The notes: a model not told the origin generated them from the sequence alone. A DNA stretch of 45,958 nt from Gammaproteobacteria bacterium (GCA_029863705.1 JAOTUU010000006.1:1-45958); one strand, 5' to 3'. Shown: positions 35,653-45,637, counted from the first letter of the stretch. Made by a program: numbers and translations.

Positions 35653-37368
35653 CTACTCAATTGTAACGCGATTGACCTCTTCAAGGCTGGTAACCCCTTC
35701 CTTGACTTTGTTCAAACCCGCACGCCTTAAATCGTAAACCCCCTCAATTGCCGCCTGATCAGCGATCTGCATGGCGTTGCCGCCTTCCATTATGATTCGG
35801 CCCATTGCCTCGGAAACTTCCATGACCTGGAAGATGCCAAGCCGGCCTTTGTAGCCATCGTTGCAGCTCTTGCAACCTTTTGGCGCGAATATCGTGATAC
35901 CCGCATCAAGGTCCTCCGCTTCGAAACCTTCTTTCTCGAGGGCCTCGCGTGGAACGTCTCTCGTCTCTTTGCAATTGTCGCAAAGGCGCCTCGCCAGGCG
36001 TTGCGCAATGATCAGGCTGACCGATGTTGCTATTGCATAGGGCTTTACGCCCATGTCGACGAGTCTTGTCAGCGTTCTTGGAGCATCATTGGTATGCAGT
36101 GTCGAGAGGACCAGGTGACCAGTCTGTGCCGCTTTAATCGCAATCTCGGCCGTCTCGAGGTCTCGTATCTCACCGACCATGATGATGTCGGGATCCTGGC
36201 GAAGAAACGCTTTTAGCGCCGACGCAAATGTCAAACCGACCTTAGGGTTCACATTGACCTGGTTAATGCCCGGGAGGTTGATTTCTGCCGGATCTTCGGC
36301 CGTGGAGATGTTGCGGTCTTCGGTGTTCAAAATATTCAGACCCGTATACAGCGACACGGTCTTGCCAGAGCCGGTTGGACCGGTCACGAGAATCATGCCG
36401 TAAGGCTTGTTCAGGTGCTTCTCGTACATTTCCCGTTGATGGTCTTCATAACCGAGCATCTCGATGCCCAGTTTGGCGCTGGATGGGTCGAGAATACGCA
36501 GTACGATTTTCTCGCCGAACAGCGTTGGGCAGGTGTTGACGCGAAAATCGATGGCCCGATTCTTGGAAAGGCGCATTTTGATGCGGCCGTCCTGCGGTAC
36601 GCGCCTTTCGGCAATATCCATGCGCGACATGACCTTCAATCGTGCACAAACCTTGTTTGCGAGCAATACGGGCGGTGTTGCGACCTCAGACAGGACACCA
36701 TCGAGGCGAGTCCTGACGCGGAAGATCTTTTCATAGGGTTCGAAGTGGACGTCAGATGCGCCTCGTTTAATCGCGTCCAACAAAATCTTGTTGACGAAGC
36801 GAACGACCGGTGCGTCTTCTATATCATCGCGACGTTCATCTTCATCTTCGTCAGGGTCACCGGTGACGTCGAGGTTCTCCAGATCGAAATCATCGTCGTC
36901 CATACCTGACATGCTGGTATCGACGGCTTCGATTGCCTTGACGATTTGTTCTTCGAGTTTGTCCTGTTCAATAACGACCGGATCGATTCGCAGGCTCGTC
37001 TGGAATTTTATGTCATCGATGGCCTGCAGGTTAGTTGGATCCGATATGCCCAGAAACAAGCGCTGGCCCCTCCTGACGAGCGGCAGGACGCGATGCTTGT
37101 TGATGAGCTTCTGGTCGACTGAGCGCACGACGTCAAGATCGATATCGACCGCGTCGAGGTTAAGCAGAGGAACGCCAAACTCGTGGGATGCCGCGACAGC
37201 AATTGCACGGGCATTCGCCAGATCGTTGTTGACAAGGTAGGCAACCAGCGGCAGTTTTCCCTGCTTTGCGGCATCGCTGGCCTCCAGGAGGTTTTCCTCG
37301 GAGATGATTCCATCCTGAACAAGCCGCCTGGGCAGCCCTGCAAGGTTATTTTGTGATGCCGTTACCGC
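35653..37368 (-). CDS. pilB: Type IV pilus extension ATPase PilB
   Basis: This 571-residue hexameric ATPase powers pilus polymerisation. An N-terminal GspE/MshEN-type domain (about 1-150) is followed by an acidic linker (about 155-180, rich in D and E). The ATPase core contains Walker A GPTGSGKTVSLY, the Asp box with RDRNISTAEDP-like sequence, the Walker B region RQDPDIIMVGEIRD, and the His box GHLVLSTLHTNDA. A tetracysteine zinc site is present as CDNCK and CKSC. The ATG at 37368 was chosen over a TTG at 37389, which would add seven residues; neither has a strong ribosome-binding site. Confidence 0.97.
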   Translation of the reverse strand, partial: AVTASQNNLAGLPRRLVQDGIISEENLLEASDAAKQGKLPLVAYLVNNDLANARAIAVAASHEFGVPLLNLDAVDIDLDVVRSVDQKLINKHRVLPLVRRGQRLFLGISDPTNLQAIDDIKFQTSLRIDPVVIEQDKLEEQIVKAIEAVDTSMSGMDDDDFDLENLDVTGDPDEDEDERRDDIEDAPVVRFVNKILLDAIKRGASDVHFEPYEKIFRVRTRLDGVLSEVATPPVLLANKVCARLKVMSRMDIAERRVPQDGRIKMRLSKNRAIDFRVNTCPTLFGEKIVLRILDPSSAKLGIEMLGYEDHQREMYEKHLNKPYGMILVTGPTGSGKTVSLYTGLNILNTEDRNISTAEDPAEINLPGINQVNVNPKVGLTFASALKAFLRQDPDIIMVGEIRDLETAEIAIKAAQTGHLVLSTLHTNDAPRTLTRLVDMGVKPYAIATSVSLIIAQRLARRLCDNCKETRDVPREALEKEGFEAEDLDAGITIFAPKGCKSCNDGYKGRLGIFQVMEVSEAMGRIIMEGGNAMQIADQAAIEGVYDLRRAGLNKVKEGVTSLEEVNRVTIE

Positions 37369-37455
37369 CATAAGAATACTGGTTTTCAATCGTTATCTTG
37401 AGCATCACAGTCTTACTGATCTAAGTGCCCGGATCAACTCGATTTTGTGCGCCCC

Positions 37456-37484
37456 ATCACAAATGTAGAATTTCATTAAGTCAA
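37456..37484 (-). promoter_or_regulatory. Weak promoter candidate for pilB
   Basis: On the minus strand TTGACT (37479-37484) and TGTGAT (37456-37461) are 17 nt apart in the 158-nt spacer between the second pilin gene and pilB. The -10 box is poor. No sigma-54 element is visible in this spacer. Confidence 0.35.
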
Positions 37485-37526
37485 ATGACAGGAAATCGAA
37501 CATTTCGCCATTTATGGGTGGATTTG

Positions 37527-38012
37527 CTAGCGACAGCTACTCGGAAGATAGCGCGGCTCCACCGTCGCGGGCAGGTGATTCGCGCCGTTCTGTAGCAGCG
37601 CGCCGCCGGGTGCGCCGGCATTGCCACAGCGCCACATGACGATATTTCCAGGAGTCACATAGGGGGTTAGCGACAAGGTCTTGCCGATTATCGCCTGGTG
37701 GGCGCGTGGCCCGCTGAAAGTTATATCGACCCGCCCATCGGTGACCACGACCTGGCTGACGAAGCTGCCTCGCGTGTCTGTTGGGTCGGGCGTCATGCCA
37801 GCTGCTGTGCGATCGGCAGGCGCTATACCATCGTTCGTGTACGCGTCTACGATGGGTACCTTGGCGCCGGCTGCCATTTCCAGGCCCTCCGATATCTGCG
37901 CCCGGACCGTATAGGTCTGGTACGCAGAAACGGCCAGGCTCGCGAGAATGCCAATGATCGCAACAACAATCATCAATTCGATTAGCGTGAAGCCTTTGTT
38001 GCGCTCGTGCAT
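37527..38012 (-). CDS. Type IV pilin, second copy
   Basis: This 161-residue type IVa pilin has a seven-residue leader ending in KG, followed by [20 protein letters not shown]. That is the class III signal, with cleavage after G7 and E5 of the mature protein present. Two cysteines (C129 and C160) would close the C-terminal disulfide loop, here 31 residues apart. It is related to the upstream pilin only over the N-terminal helix and part of the alpha-beta loop (RAQISEGLEMA). The globular part differs and is 21 residues longer. A GGAGA ribosome-binding sequence precedes the ATG. It has no sigma-54 promoter of its own, and a strong terminator separates it from the first pilin. It could be an alternative major pilin or a minor pilin. 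Confidence 0.92.
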   Translation of the reverse strand: MHERNKGFTLIELMIVVAIIGILASLAVSAYQTYTVRAQISEGLEMAAGAKVPIVDAYTNDGIAPADRTAAGMTPDPTDTRGSFVSQVVVTDGRVDITFSGPRAHQAIIGKTLSLTPYVTPGNIVMWRCGNAGAPGGALLQNGANHLPATVEPRYLPSSCR

Positions 38013-38075
38013 TTGTGTTCTCCGGCCGTTTCGCAGCGCGATTCAGCGTGGCGATGATACGGTAATTCTCTTCCG

Positions 38076-38102
38076 AAAAAAAAGCCCCGGACAGGCCGGG
38101 GC
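38076..38102 (-). terminator. Strong intrinsic terminator after the first pilin gene
   Basis: A GC-only 7-bp stem GCCCCGG/CCGGGGC (38084-38090 and 38096-38102) with a 5-nt loop is followed on the minus strand by eight consecutive T. This is a textbook Rho-independent terminator, 47 nt after the first pilin stop. A second imperfect repeat (CCTAGG/AGGCTT elements, 38110-38155) lies between it and the stop. Confidence 0.92.
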
Positions 38103-38148
38103 TTTCTTGACTCTTACAAAGCCTAGGCAAAAAAGCCTAAACAAAGTC

Positions 38149-38571
38149 CTAGGTGCGGCAAGACGCTGGCAGCCACTTGTTCGCAAAGCTTGCTGTACAA
38201 GCCCACTCAACAGCGCCGGTATTATCGGTCGGTGTCAGAGTCAGCGTTCCACCAGCGAGGTTGGTATTAGCAGACGCGCCGTACGTCACCGTGATTGCGC
38301 CAGCAGCGATCACAACCTGCGTCGTGTATTTGCCGTTGATGTTACCCGGTGCCTCGACACCAGCTGTAGCGTTGTCAGCCGGCCAGCCACCCGTGTCCTG
38401 GTAGAACTCGGTAACTGCAACTTTAGAACCGCCAGCAAGGTTCAAACCTTCAGAAACCTGTGCGCGGATCGTGTAGTCCTGGTAAGCCGGAATAGCGATG
38501 GCAGCCAGAATGCCGATAATCGCAACTACGATCATCAGTTCGATAAGTGTAAAACCTTGTTGCTTCTTCAT
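38149..38571 (-). CDS. pilA: Type IV major pilin PilA
   Basis: This 140-residue type IVa pilin has a six-residue leader MKKQQG, cleavage before F7, and the mature start [20 protein letters not shown] with E5. The [18 protein letters not shown] stretch that follows is typical of major pilins. The C-terminal disulfide pair is C125 and C138. Its own sigma-54 promoter and strong terminator point to a highly expressed monocistronic major subunit under PilR control. It lies directly downstream of pilR on the same strand. Confidence 0.95.
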   Translation of the reverse strand: MKKQQGFTLIELMIVVAIIGILAAIAIPAYQDYTIRAQVSEGLNLAGGSKVAVTEFYQDTGGWPADNATAGVEAPGNINGKYTTQVVIAAGAITVTYGASANTNLAGGTLTLTPTDNTGAVEWACTASFANKWLPASCRT

Positions 38572-38632
38572 TTGTATCTCCAGAGTAGTGCGTTTGATTC
38601 ATATACGGCAATAGCGCCAGTACAAGTACAAA

Positions 38633-38649
38633 AGCAATCCCCGTGCCAA
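38633..38649 (-). promoter_or_regulatory. Sigma-54 promoter of pilA
   Basis: On the minus strand the sequence reads TTGGCACGGGGATTGCT, a perfect match to the -24/-12 consensus TTGGCACG-N4-TTGC(A/T). It places initiation near 38622, about 50 nt before the pilA ATG. pilA transcription in Pseudomonas is likewise sigma-54 and PilR dependent. Confidence 0.92.
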
Positions 38650-38756
38650 GTTCGGCGAATGGCCCATAAGCAAATGTTTTTAAAGGATAAACGAATTTCT
38701 CAGTAAAGTATTTAGGCGCGCAGGTACGCTCAATTCCACTGATATCTGGCCGTTTT

Positions 38757-38783
38757 TTGTCACAAGGTGACAATTTGTGTCAC
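38757..38783 (-). promoter_or_regulatory. Candidate PilR enhancer site: GTGACA/TGTCAC repeats
   Basis: A perfect 7-bp inverted repeat TTGTCAC-AAG-GTGACAA (38757-38773) is followed by a third TGTCAC copy (38778-38783) that overlaps the pilR stop. It lies roughly 135-160 nt upstream of the predicted pilA start, a normal distance for an activator of sigma-54 promoters. PilR in Pseudomonas binds TGTC-containing repeats. It is not a terminator, because no T-run follows on the minus strand. Confidence 0.6.
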
Positions 38784-40087
38784 TCGATTTGGAGTTTCTT
38801 GATTCGATATCGCAGCTGACGAAAGGACAGCCCCAGGAGTTTTGCGGCCGCGGTCTTGTTGTAGCGTGTTTTCTCAAGGGCTTCGACAATTGCCTGTCGT
38901 TGCACGGCCTCAACCTGATTGTCGAGATCGGTGCTCGTGAAATTGGCCGGGCTGTCCTCGATTCTGATTTCTCGCCGCAAATTAAGGTCACTGTCAGAGA
39001 TACTGCCGCTGCCGCACAGCGTCACGGCCCGTTCGAGCAAATTCTCGAGCTCGCGAACGTTGCCAGGAAACGAATAGCCTGCAAGCGCCCTGAATGCACT
39101 GTCATCAAGCACCGCCGTAGCACTGAGCTTACCCAGAATGTATTTGGCAAGTGCCGGTATGTCCTCGCCGCGGTCACGCAGTGCCGGGACCGAAAGCTCG
39201 ATGACATTGATACGGTAGTAAAGATCCTCGCGGAACTCCCCGGCGGATACCATCGTTCCGAGGTTCTTGTGCGTCGCTGACAGAATGCGGGCATTGGCCG
39301 GTTCCTCACCGGAGGCGCCAACCGGCCGTACAGTTTTTTCCTGGATAACGCGCAGTAGCTTGACCTGCATGGCAAGTGGCAGATCGGCAATTTCATCGAG
39401 AAACAAAGTGCCGCCATCTGCGCTTTGCACCAATCCCATCTTGTTACTGACCGCGCCCGTAAAGCTGCCTTTGCGATGGCCGAAAAACTCGCTTTCCATG
39501 AGTTCCGCAGGAATGGCGCCGCAGTTGACGGGGACAAACGGGCCTTCCGCACGCGGCCCGCTATCGTGGATCAAGCGCGCCACGAGTTCCTTGCCAGTAC
39601 CAGATTCCCCGGATATGTGTACCGGTGCCTGTGAACGCGCGACCTTGTCGACCATGTCCCTTAATTCGCGCATGGGTGTTGAATCGCCGAGCAATTGCGA
39701 TCGTTTTTGCCCGGTGTTGCGATCGACCTTTAGTGCGTTCTCGACAATGCTCCGGAGGTAATTCAGATCCAGCGGCTTCGAGATGAAATCAAACGCGCCA
39801 AGCTTGAGCGCCTGTACTGCGGTTTCAACATTGCCGTGAGCGGTTATGACCGCGACCGGAACGCTGGGCGCATTAAGCTGCATCCACTCAACGAGTTCGA
39901 GGCCGTCGCCATCAGGAAGACGCATGTCCGTCAGACACAAGTCGAAGGAGCGTGACTGCAAGAATGATTTCGCACTGCTTACATCCATCGCAGTCTCGGT
40001 ACGGATATCCATGCGTCCCAGGGTTAGAGACAGCAGTTCACAGATGTCCGGTTCGTCATCAATGACAAGTGCGAGTGGTTGGGTCAT
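38780..40087 (-). CDS. pilR: Type IV pilus response regulator PilR (sigma-54 activator)
   Basis: This 435-residue NtrC-type regulator has three domains. The receiver (about residues 1-120) has the acidic pair DDE, phospho-acceptor D54 in LCLTDMRLPDGDG and the K in KPLD. The AAA+ domain (about 145-370) has Walker A GESGTGKE, the sigma-54 contact loop GSFTGA, a GGTLFLDEIADLP Walker B, and the RVNV-type sensor region. The Fis-type helix-turn-helix (about 395-435) ends in YNKTAAAKLLGLSFRQLRYR. GSFTGA is the variant of GAFTGA that I recall in PilR. It follows pilS by 3 nt and lies immediately upstream of pilA, its likely target. Confidence 0.95.
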   Translation of the reverse strand: MTQPLALVIDDEPDICELLSLTLGRMDIRTETAMDVSSAKSFLQSRSFDLCLTDMRLPDGDGLELVEWMQLNAPSVPVAVITAHGNVETAVQALKLGAFDFISKPLDLNYLRSIVENALKVDRNTGQKRSQLLGDSTPMRELRDMVDKVARSQAPVHISGESGTGKELVARLIHDSGPRAEGPFVPVNCGAIPAELMESEFFGHRKGSFTGAVSNKMGLVQSADGGTLFLDEIADLPLAMQVKLLRVIQEKTVRPVGASGEEPANARILSATHKNLGTMVSAGEFREDLYYRINVIELSVPALRDRGEDIPALAKYILGKLSATAVLDDSAFRALAGYSFPGNVRELENLLERAVTLCGSGSISDSDLNLRREIRIEDSPANFTSTDLDNQVEAVQRQAIVEALEKTRYNKTAAAKLLGLSFRQLRYRIKKLQIE

Positions 40088-40090
40088 GGT

Positions 40091-41761
40091 CTATTCTTTA
40101 TCCCAGCGGTCCGGATCGGCAAACACAATGCGAAAGATACTGCCTCCACCGGGCCGGTCAAGGTACAGGAGCGTTGCCCGGTTCAATTCGCACAGCTCAC
40201 GTGAAATATACAGGCCCAGCCCCGTACCGCCTGAGCGTTCGGTATAGAACGGTTCGAACATTTTGTCCGCGGTTGCAGCGTCCACGCCAAGACCGTGATC
40301 AAGCACTTCAACATAGGGGCGCCCCTGGCTCTGCATGCGGCCAGCCTGCAACTCAACAAGGATGCCCCCGGTTTCACTGGCATATTTGACCGCATTGTCG
40401 CAGAGGTTCCACAGCACTTGCCGCAGGTGGCCGGTATCCATCCGCACCTCGAGTTGCCCCGAAATTTCTGCGACTGACAACTCACCTTCCTGCAGTTCGA
40501 GCGTACGTGAAAACTCCTGAGCGAAATCGTCAAGCCAGATTTTCAGATCAAAGCGCTCCGGGCGGTTGGTTTCCCGCCGCGACAACTGCAACACGTTGTC
40601 GATGATGTGGCTGACGCGATCGGAGTGAGACTGAATGATTTCCGTGAGCCGCTTGTCCTCGTCCTTGATTGCGGCGGACTCGGCCAGTAGTTGTGCGGCA
40701 TGACTCATGGCGCCAACGGGGTTGCGGATTTCGTGCGCGATACTCGCACTCAGGCGGCCAAGCGATGCAAGCTTGGATTGCTGCACGCGTGCGTTCATCA
40801 AACTGGCGTCCTCGAGAAAGACGAGTACCGGGCCGTCGCGATCCCCGTCTTTGCCCAAGGGCGCAAGATGAGCCGTGAGCCGCAGGCTATGGCCCGCCTT
40901 GGCCACTGTGAATTCCGGGTGCGCGGACAGCCCGGCGTCGGATCTCCAGTCCAGAATGTAGTTGGCCAGGGGTTCAAAAGCCCTGACCAGGGGCACTCCT
41001 GACTCCAGTTGGCTCGCCCCAAGGAGCTGTGCAGCAGACGCATTACTGAGTCGAATTCTGTTTTCGGCGTCGATGACGATAATACTTTCGCGCAAATGCT
41101 GAACGATGTAGCCGTTTAGCTCCGAGAGATTTCGCAGGTCGACCCCTCGCTGCCGGGCCAGCGCCTCACTTGCCTGAATGTGCTTGCCCAGCGGACGTGC
41201 CGCTAGCGCCATCGCAAAAATGATCGCACTGAGAATTCCGGCCGCCGGGTAATTCGGGTCTGTAGCGGCGCCACCGAGTTGCGAGAATGCACGCTCGCCG
41301 AGAATTGCGAACGTCGCAATGGCAGCCAGCACCGTTGGAAAGCGCATTGGCAACACCAGGCTGCCGGCACCGACGAAAACGACCAGGAGCCCGCCGAGTC
41401 CGCTCGCGATACCACCGCTCGTATGCATCAGGATAACGATCGCGGCAATGTCGACAAGCGACTGCGTAATGGCCTGAACGCTGGCCGCAACCCAGCGTTG
41501 GTGCAGCGAGAACGCCGAAATTATGGCAAAAATCAGATACGTGCCGGTCGTAACCTGAAATACAGCCGGCGACAGCTCGCCGAACACGCGCGGTTCGCCG
41601 CCGGTTTGAAATAAAACGAGCAAAGCTACCGAAATCAGGATTCGGAAAGCGTTTAACGTGGCGAGAACACGCCAGGCCAGGTCGGGTTCTTCCGCCGCAC
41701 GTTGCAACAAAGTGTCACGACTTACGCGCAGAGTCTGTCGGCCAAATAGATCCGCCTTCAT
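40091..41761 (-). CDS. pilS: Type IV pilus sensor histidine kinase PilS
   Basis: This 556-residue sensor kinase has six transmembrane segments in its N-terminal third, a PAS-like cytoplasmic domain (about residues 210-330), and a kinase core. The H box is [20 protein letters not shown], with the phospho-histidine in HEIRNP. The N box is [11 protein letters not shown]1 DHGLGVD and G2 [10 protein letters not shown]. In Pseudomonas PilS senses pilin levels in the membrane through this multi-span domain. An ATG at 41761 was chosen over a GTG at 41797; a TACAAT -10-like element on the minus strand (41818-41823) is compatible with either. It is divergent from sucC. Confidence 0.93.
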   Translation of the reverse strand: MKADLFGRQTLRVSRDTLLQRAAEEPDLAWRVLATLNAFRILISVALLVLFQTGGEPRVFGELSPAVFQVTTGTYLIFAIISAFSLHQRWVAASVQAITQSLVDIAAIVILMHTSGGIASGLGGLLVVFVGAGSLVLPMRFPTVLAAIATFAILGERAFSQLGGAATDPNYPAAGILSAIIFAMALAARPLGKHIQASEALARQRGVDLRNLSELNGYIVQHLRESIIVIDAENRIRLSNASAAQLLGASQLESGVPLVRAFEPLANYILDWRSDAGLSAHPEFTVAKAGHSLRLTAHLAPLGKDGDRDGPVLVFLEDASLMNARVQQSKLASLGRLSASIAHEIRNPVGAMSHAAQLLAESAAIKDEDKRLTEIIQSHSDRVSHIIDNVLQLSRRETNRPERFDLKIWLDDFAQEFSRTLELQEGELSVAEISGQLEVRMDTGHLRQVLWNLCDNAVKYASETGGILVELQAGRMQSQGRPYVEVLDHGLGVDAATADKMFEPFYTERSGGTGLGLYISRELCELNRATLLYLDRPGGGSIFRIVFADPDRWDKE

Positions 41762-41933
41762 CTGTTTGTCTGCTTCTTGCCTGCTAATATCGACCACCTG
41801 CTATTCGGCTTGCGCCGATTGTAGACGAACGCCGGGACAGTTGCGGCGAAATCCGCTTTGCGTCGACTGTCACTTTCATCCAAAATACGCCAAATTTCGT
41901 GCCGCAAGCAGCACGCCACTGACTGAAGTCCCC

Positions 41934-43094
41934 ATGAATCTCCACGAATACCAATCGAAACGGTTGTTCGCCGACTACGGCATATCAGTACCCAAAGGCA
42001 TTCCCGCCGAGACGCCCGACGAAGCTGTTGCAGCGGCAAAGAAACTGGGTGGTGAACTTTGGGTTGTAAAAGCCCAGGTACACGCCGGTGGGCGCGGCAA
42101 AGCGGGCGGCGTCAAGCTGGCGCGAAGCGCCGAGGAAGTCCGGGAACACGCTGAGGGCATGCTTGGTACGCAGCTGGTGACACATCAGTCGGGCCCTGAA
42201 GGCCTGCCTGTCAACGTGGTCTATGTCGAAGAGGGTTCGGGCATCGACCGCGAGTTGTACTTGTCTATGCTGGTCGATCGTGAAGTCAGTCGAGTTGCGT
42301 TTATCGCATCTGCGGCCGGTGGTATGGATATTGAAAAGGTCGCAGCGGAGACGCCAGAGAAAATATTCACGATCGCGATTGCACCTGACGCAGGTTTGCA
42401 GGATTACCAGGCCCGACAACTCGCTTTCGGCCTGGGTCTCGATAAACAACAGATGCGTCAGTTCGGCGACTTGATAAAGCGCCTCTATAAACTCTACCAG
42501 GAGTGTGACGCGAGCCTCGTCGAGGTTAACCCGTTGATTACAACCACTGACGGTGATGTTCTGGCGCTGGATGCGAAGATCAACATTGATGGCAGCGCTT
42601 TGTACCGCCAGCCAGCCTTGCTTGCGTTGCGCGACCTGAGTCAGGAAGACGACATGGAGCGCGAGGCGGCCGAGCACGATCTCAACTATGTATCTTTGGA
42701 AGGCAATATTGCATGCATGGTTAATGGCGCAGGTCTGGCCATGGCAACAATGGACCTGATCAAGTTGCACGGTGGAGAGCCAGCGAACTTCCTCGATGTT
42801 GGCGGCGGTGCGACGAAAGAACGTGTTGCCGAGGCTTTCAAGCTCGTTCTCTCCAATAAGAACGTCGCCGCGATTCTCGTCAATATTTTTGGCGGCATCG
42901 TGCGCTGTGACCTGATTGCCGAAGGCATCATCGCAGCAGTTAAAGAGGTCGGTGTTGAGGTACCAGTCGTTGTTCGCCTCGAAGGGACCAACGTCAACAA
43001 GGGTCGTGATCTGCTGGCCCACAGCGGGCTCGACATTATCGCGGCAGATGACCTGACAGACGCTGCAAAGAAAGCCGTCGCAGCAACGGCCTGA
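41934..43094 (+). CDS. sucC: Succinyl-CoA synthetase beta subunit SucC (ADP-forming)
   Basis: This 386-residue subunit of the TCA-cycle enzyme binds the nucleotide and succinate. It starts with [17 protein letters not shown], the family N-terminus, which rules out the long upstream frame opening at 41658. The ATP-grasp domain shows [18 protein letters not shown] (about residues 44-61) and EVNPLITT. The C-terminal CoA-ligase domain shows [18 protein letters not shown] and [16 protein letters not shown]. Length equals E. coli (388). The 172-nt divergent spacer to pilS has only weak promoter matches (TTGCGT 41858-41863 with CAAAAT 41881-41886). sucD follows after 11 nt. The genes for 2-oxoglutarate dehydrogenase are not adjacent. 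Confidence 0.97.
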   Translation: MNLHEYQSKRLFADYGISVPKGIPAETPDEAVAAAKKLGGELWVVKAQVHAGGRGKAGGVKLARSAEEVREHAEGMLGTQLVTHQSGPEGLPVNVVYVEEGSGIDRELYLSMLVDREVSRVAFIASAAGGMDIEKVAAETPEKIFTIAIAPDAGLQDYQARQLAFGLGLDKQQMRQFGDLIKRLYKLYQECDASLVEVNPLITTTDGDVLALDAKINIDGSALYRQPALLALRDLSQEDDMEREAAEHDLNYVSLEGNIACMVNGAGLAMATMDLIKLHGGEPANFLDVGGGATKERVAEAFKLVLSNKNVAAILVNIFGGIVRCDLIAEGIIAAVKEVGVEVPVVVRLEGTNVNKGRDLLAHSGLDIIAADDLTDAAKKAVAATA

Positions 43095-43105
43095 CGAGTA
43101 AACAA

Positions 43106-43978
43106 ATGAGTATTCTAGTTAATAAGGACAGCAGGATCGCCTGCCAGGGCATCACCGGCAGCCAGGGCACATTTCACACCGAGCAGTGCATCGACTACGG
43201 CACACAGGTTGTTGCTGGCGTAACGCCGGGTAAAGGCGGCAACGAGCATATTGGCGTGCCCGTGTTCAACACCATGCAGGATGCGGTTCGCGAAACTGGC
43301 GCTGATGTCAGCATGATCTACGTACCGCCGCCATTCGCCGCGGACGCGATTCTGGAAGCTGCGGATTCCGGCGTGAAGCTCGTCGTCTGCGTTACCGAAG
43401 GCATTCCGATTTTGGATATGGTTCGCGTCAAGTCGGCCCTGCGTGACCATGACTGTCGGCTGATCGGCCCGAATTGCCCGGGCATTATTACGCCGGATCA
43501 ATGCAAGATAGGCATCATGCCTGGTTTTATTCACAAACCTGGCCGAATCGGCGTTGTGTCGAGATCCGGGACGCTTACTTACGAAGCGGTTTATCAAACG
43601 ACAGTCAATGACCTCGGACAAACCACGTGCATTGGCATTGGCGGCGATCCGATTCGCGGCATGGATTTCATCGACTGCCTGGGACTGTTCGAGGCCGATC
43701 CTGAAACAGATGGCATCATTATGGTCGGCGAGATCGGCGGTACGGACGAAGAGGCTGCCGCCGAGTACATTCAATCCAACGTGAGCAAACCCGTTGTGGC
43801 CTACATAGCGGGCGTTACGGCGCCGCCGGGCAAGCGTATGGGGCATGCGGGTGCTATCGTTGCCGGAGGTAAGGGCACTGCAGCAGACAAGTTCAAGGCG
43901 CTCGATGCGGCCGGGGTAGCTACGGTCAGATCACCCGCCGAGCTTGGCAGTAAAATGCTGGAGGTTCTCAGCAACTAA
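43106..43978 (+). CDS. sucD: Succinyl-CoA synthetase alpha subunit SucD
   Basis: This 290-residue subunit carries the CoA-binding site and the phospho-histidine of succinyl-CoA synthetase, which makes ATP and succinate from succinyl-CoA. The N-terminus has [21 protein letters not shown], the CoA-binding Rossmann fold. [24 protein letters not shown] and [14 protein letters not shown] are all in place. The phospho-acceptor is the histidine in [16 protein letters not shown] (about residue 246, as in E. coli). Length is normal. It is co-transcribed with sucC, and nadE follows after 27 nt. Confidence 0.98.
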   Translation: MSILVNKDSRIACQGITGSQGTFHTEQCIDYGTQVVAGVTPGKGGNEHIGVPVFNTMQDAVRETGADVSMIYVPPPFAADAILEAADSGVKLVVCVTEGIPILDMVRVKSALRDHDCRLIGPNCPGIITPDQCKIGIMPGFIHKPGRIGVVSRSGTLTYEAVYQTTVNDLGQTTCIGIGGDPIRGMDFIDCLGLFEADPETDGIIMVGEIGGTDEEAAAEYIQSNVSKPVVAYIAGVTAPPGKRMGHAGAIVAGGKGTAADKFKALDAAGVATVRSPAELGSKMLEVLSN

Positions 43979-44005
43979 ACCGATTCTCGAGGCGGCAATA
44001 GCGCC

Positions 44006-45637
44006 ATGAAAAGCACAGTTAAAGTCGCACTGGCGCAGGTTGACCTAGCCGTTGGTGACGTCTCCGGTAATACAGAGAAGATTCTCGACTATGCAGCGCG
44101 CGCCCGCGATGAGTTGCAGGCCGATCTCGTCGTCTTTCCCGAGCTAAGCGTCTGCGGATACCCACCCGAAGACCTCTTGTTGCATGCGGGCCTGCGATAT
44201 CGCACTGAGCAGGCCGTTGCCGATATTCGCGAGGCGGTTAAGGGTATTGCCGTGCTCGTCGGCTTTCCCGAGTACGTCGACGATCAGATTTTCAATAGCT
44301 GCGCTGTGTTTTCAGACGGCGAAGTTCTATGTGTTTACCGCAAGCGCCTTTTGCCGAACTATCGCGTATTTGATGAAAAGCGTTACTTCACGGCGGGCAC
44401 AGAGGCTGCGGTTTTTCGTTTCAAAGGTATCGCAGTCGGGCTGACAATTTGCGAAGACGTCTGGCAGCCTGGGCCGATCGCTGCCGCAAGAAGCGCCGGG
44501 GCCGAGTGTGTCATTGCGATCAACGGATCGCCTTTCGAATTGAAAACCCAGGACAAACGCGAGCAGATCGTGCGCTCCAGAATTGCCGAATCCCGCATTC
44601 CGGTCCTCTACCTCAATATGGTGGGCGGGCAAGACGAGCTTGTTTTTGACGGCGGTTCATTTGCAATGGATGCCGACGGCAAAGTTGACTTTCGCGCTCC
44701 GGCTTTCGATGAAGGATTGTTCCCGGTCGTCCTGTCGGCAAGCGCAAGCGGCATCGAGATAGAGTCGGATACAGTCGTTGAACATATGCCAACCGAACAG
44801 AGCGTGTATCGGGCCCTGGTTTGCGGAACGCGTGACTATGTTGGCAAACATGGTTTTCCAGGTGTGATCATCGGCTTGTCGGGTGGTATTGATTCGGCGC
44901 TAGTTTTGTCCATCGCGTGCGATGCGCTGGGCTCCGACAGGGTTCGGGCGGTAATGATGCCCTTTCGGTACACGGCGACGATAAGCCAGGAAGACGCTTC
45001 CAAACAAGCGCACATGCTCGGCGTGCAATACGATGTTATTCCAATTGCGCCGATATATGACGCGACGGTTGCGCAGCTGGCACCGCTATTTGCAGGTCGC
45101 GACGAGGACGTTACGGAAGAGAATATTCAGGCTCGATGCCGTGGCTTGTTGCTCATGGCGATCTCAAATAAAACCGGCAGGATGTTGCTGACTACTGGTA
45201 ACAAGAGCGAAATGGCTGTTGGCTATGCAACGCTTTACGGCGATATGGCTGGTGGTTTTGCGCCGATAAAAGACTGCAGCAAGACGCTCGTATATCAGCT
45301 GGCGCGCTACCGCAACAGCATCGGGGACGCCGTCCCGGAGCGCGTGATCACGCGCGCGCCCTCTGCCGAGTTGAGACCGGGTCAGAAGGACAGTGACTCA
45401 TTGCCGCCATATGACATCCTCGATCCGATACTTGAGTCGTTTATCGAGGAAGACCTGTCGGTCGATCAGATTTCACAACGTGGCTTCGATCGAGATGTCG
45501 TTATTCGGGTACTCGAGATGGTCAAGCGCAATGAGTACAAGCGCCGTCAGGCACCACCGGGCATTCGCATCAGCAGCCGCGCATTCGGGCGCGACTGGCG
45601 CTATCCGATTACGTCGGGTTATCGCTTCCCGGGCTAG
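44006..45637 (+). CDS. nadE: Glutamine-dependent NAD+ synthetase NadE
   Basis: This 543-residue two-domain enzyme amidates nicotinic acid adenine dinucleotide to NAD+. The N-terminal glutaminase (nitrilase-fold) domain supplies ammonia and has the catalytic triad: E in FPELSVCGYPPEDLLL (about 48), K in CVYRKRLLPNYRVFDE (about 115) and C in GLTICEDVW (about 151). The C-terminal synthetase domain carries the ATP PP-loop GLSGGIDSALVLSIA. It also has the TGNKSE and GDMAGGFAPIKD segments and the PSAELRPGQKDSDSLPPYD loop. This long form differs from the short ammonia-dependent NadE of E. coli (275 residues). Its stop codon shares CTAG with the convergent bamD stop. Confidence 0.97.
   Translation: MKSTVKVALAQVDLAVGDVSGNTEKILDYAARARDELQADLVVFPELSVCGYPPEDLLLHAGLRYRTEQAVADIREAVKGIAVLVGFPEYVDDQIFNSCAVFSDGEVLCVYRKRLLPNYRVFDEKRYFTAGTEAAVFRFKGIAVGLTICEDVWQPGPIAAARSAGAECVIAINGSPFELKTQDKREQIVRSRIAESRIPVLYLNMVGGQDELVFDGGSFAMDADGKVDFRAPAFDEGLFPVVLSASASGIEIESDTVVEHMPTEQSVYRALVCGTRDYVGKHGFPGVIIGLSGGIDSALVLSIACDALGSDRVRAVMMPFRYTATISQEDASKQAHMLGVQYDVIPIAPIYDATVAQLAPLFAGRDEDVTEENIQARCRGLLLMAISNKTGRMLLTTGNKSEMAVGYATLYGDMAGGFAPIKDCSKTLVYQLARYRNSIGDAVPERVITRAPSAELRPGQKDSDSLPPYDILDPILESFIEEDLSVDQISQRGFDRDVVIRVLEMVKRNEYKRRQAPPGIRISSRAFGRDWRYPITSGYRFPG

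Noticed and set aside
38780-40087. GSFTGA in PilR instead of GAFTGA considered as a loss-of-function change
   Set aside because: The Ser variant occurs in known PilR proteins, and the rest of the sigma-54 contact region is conserved.
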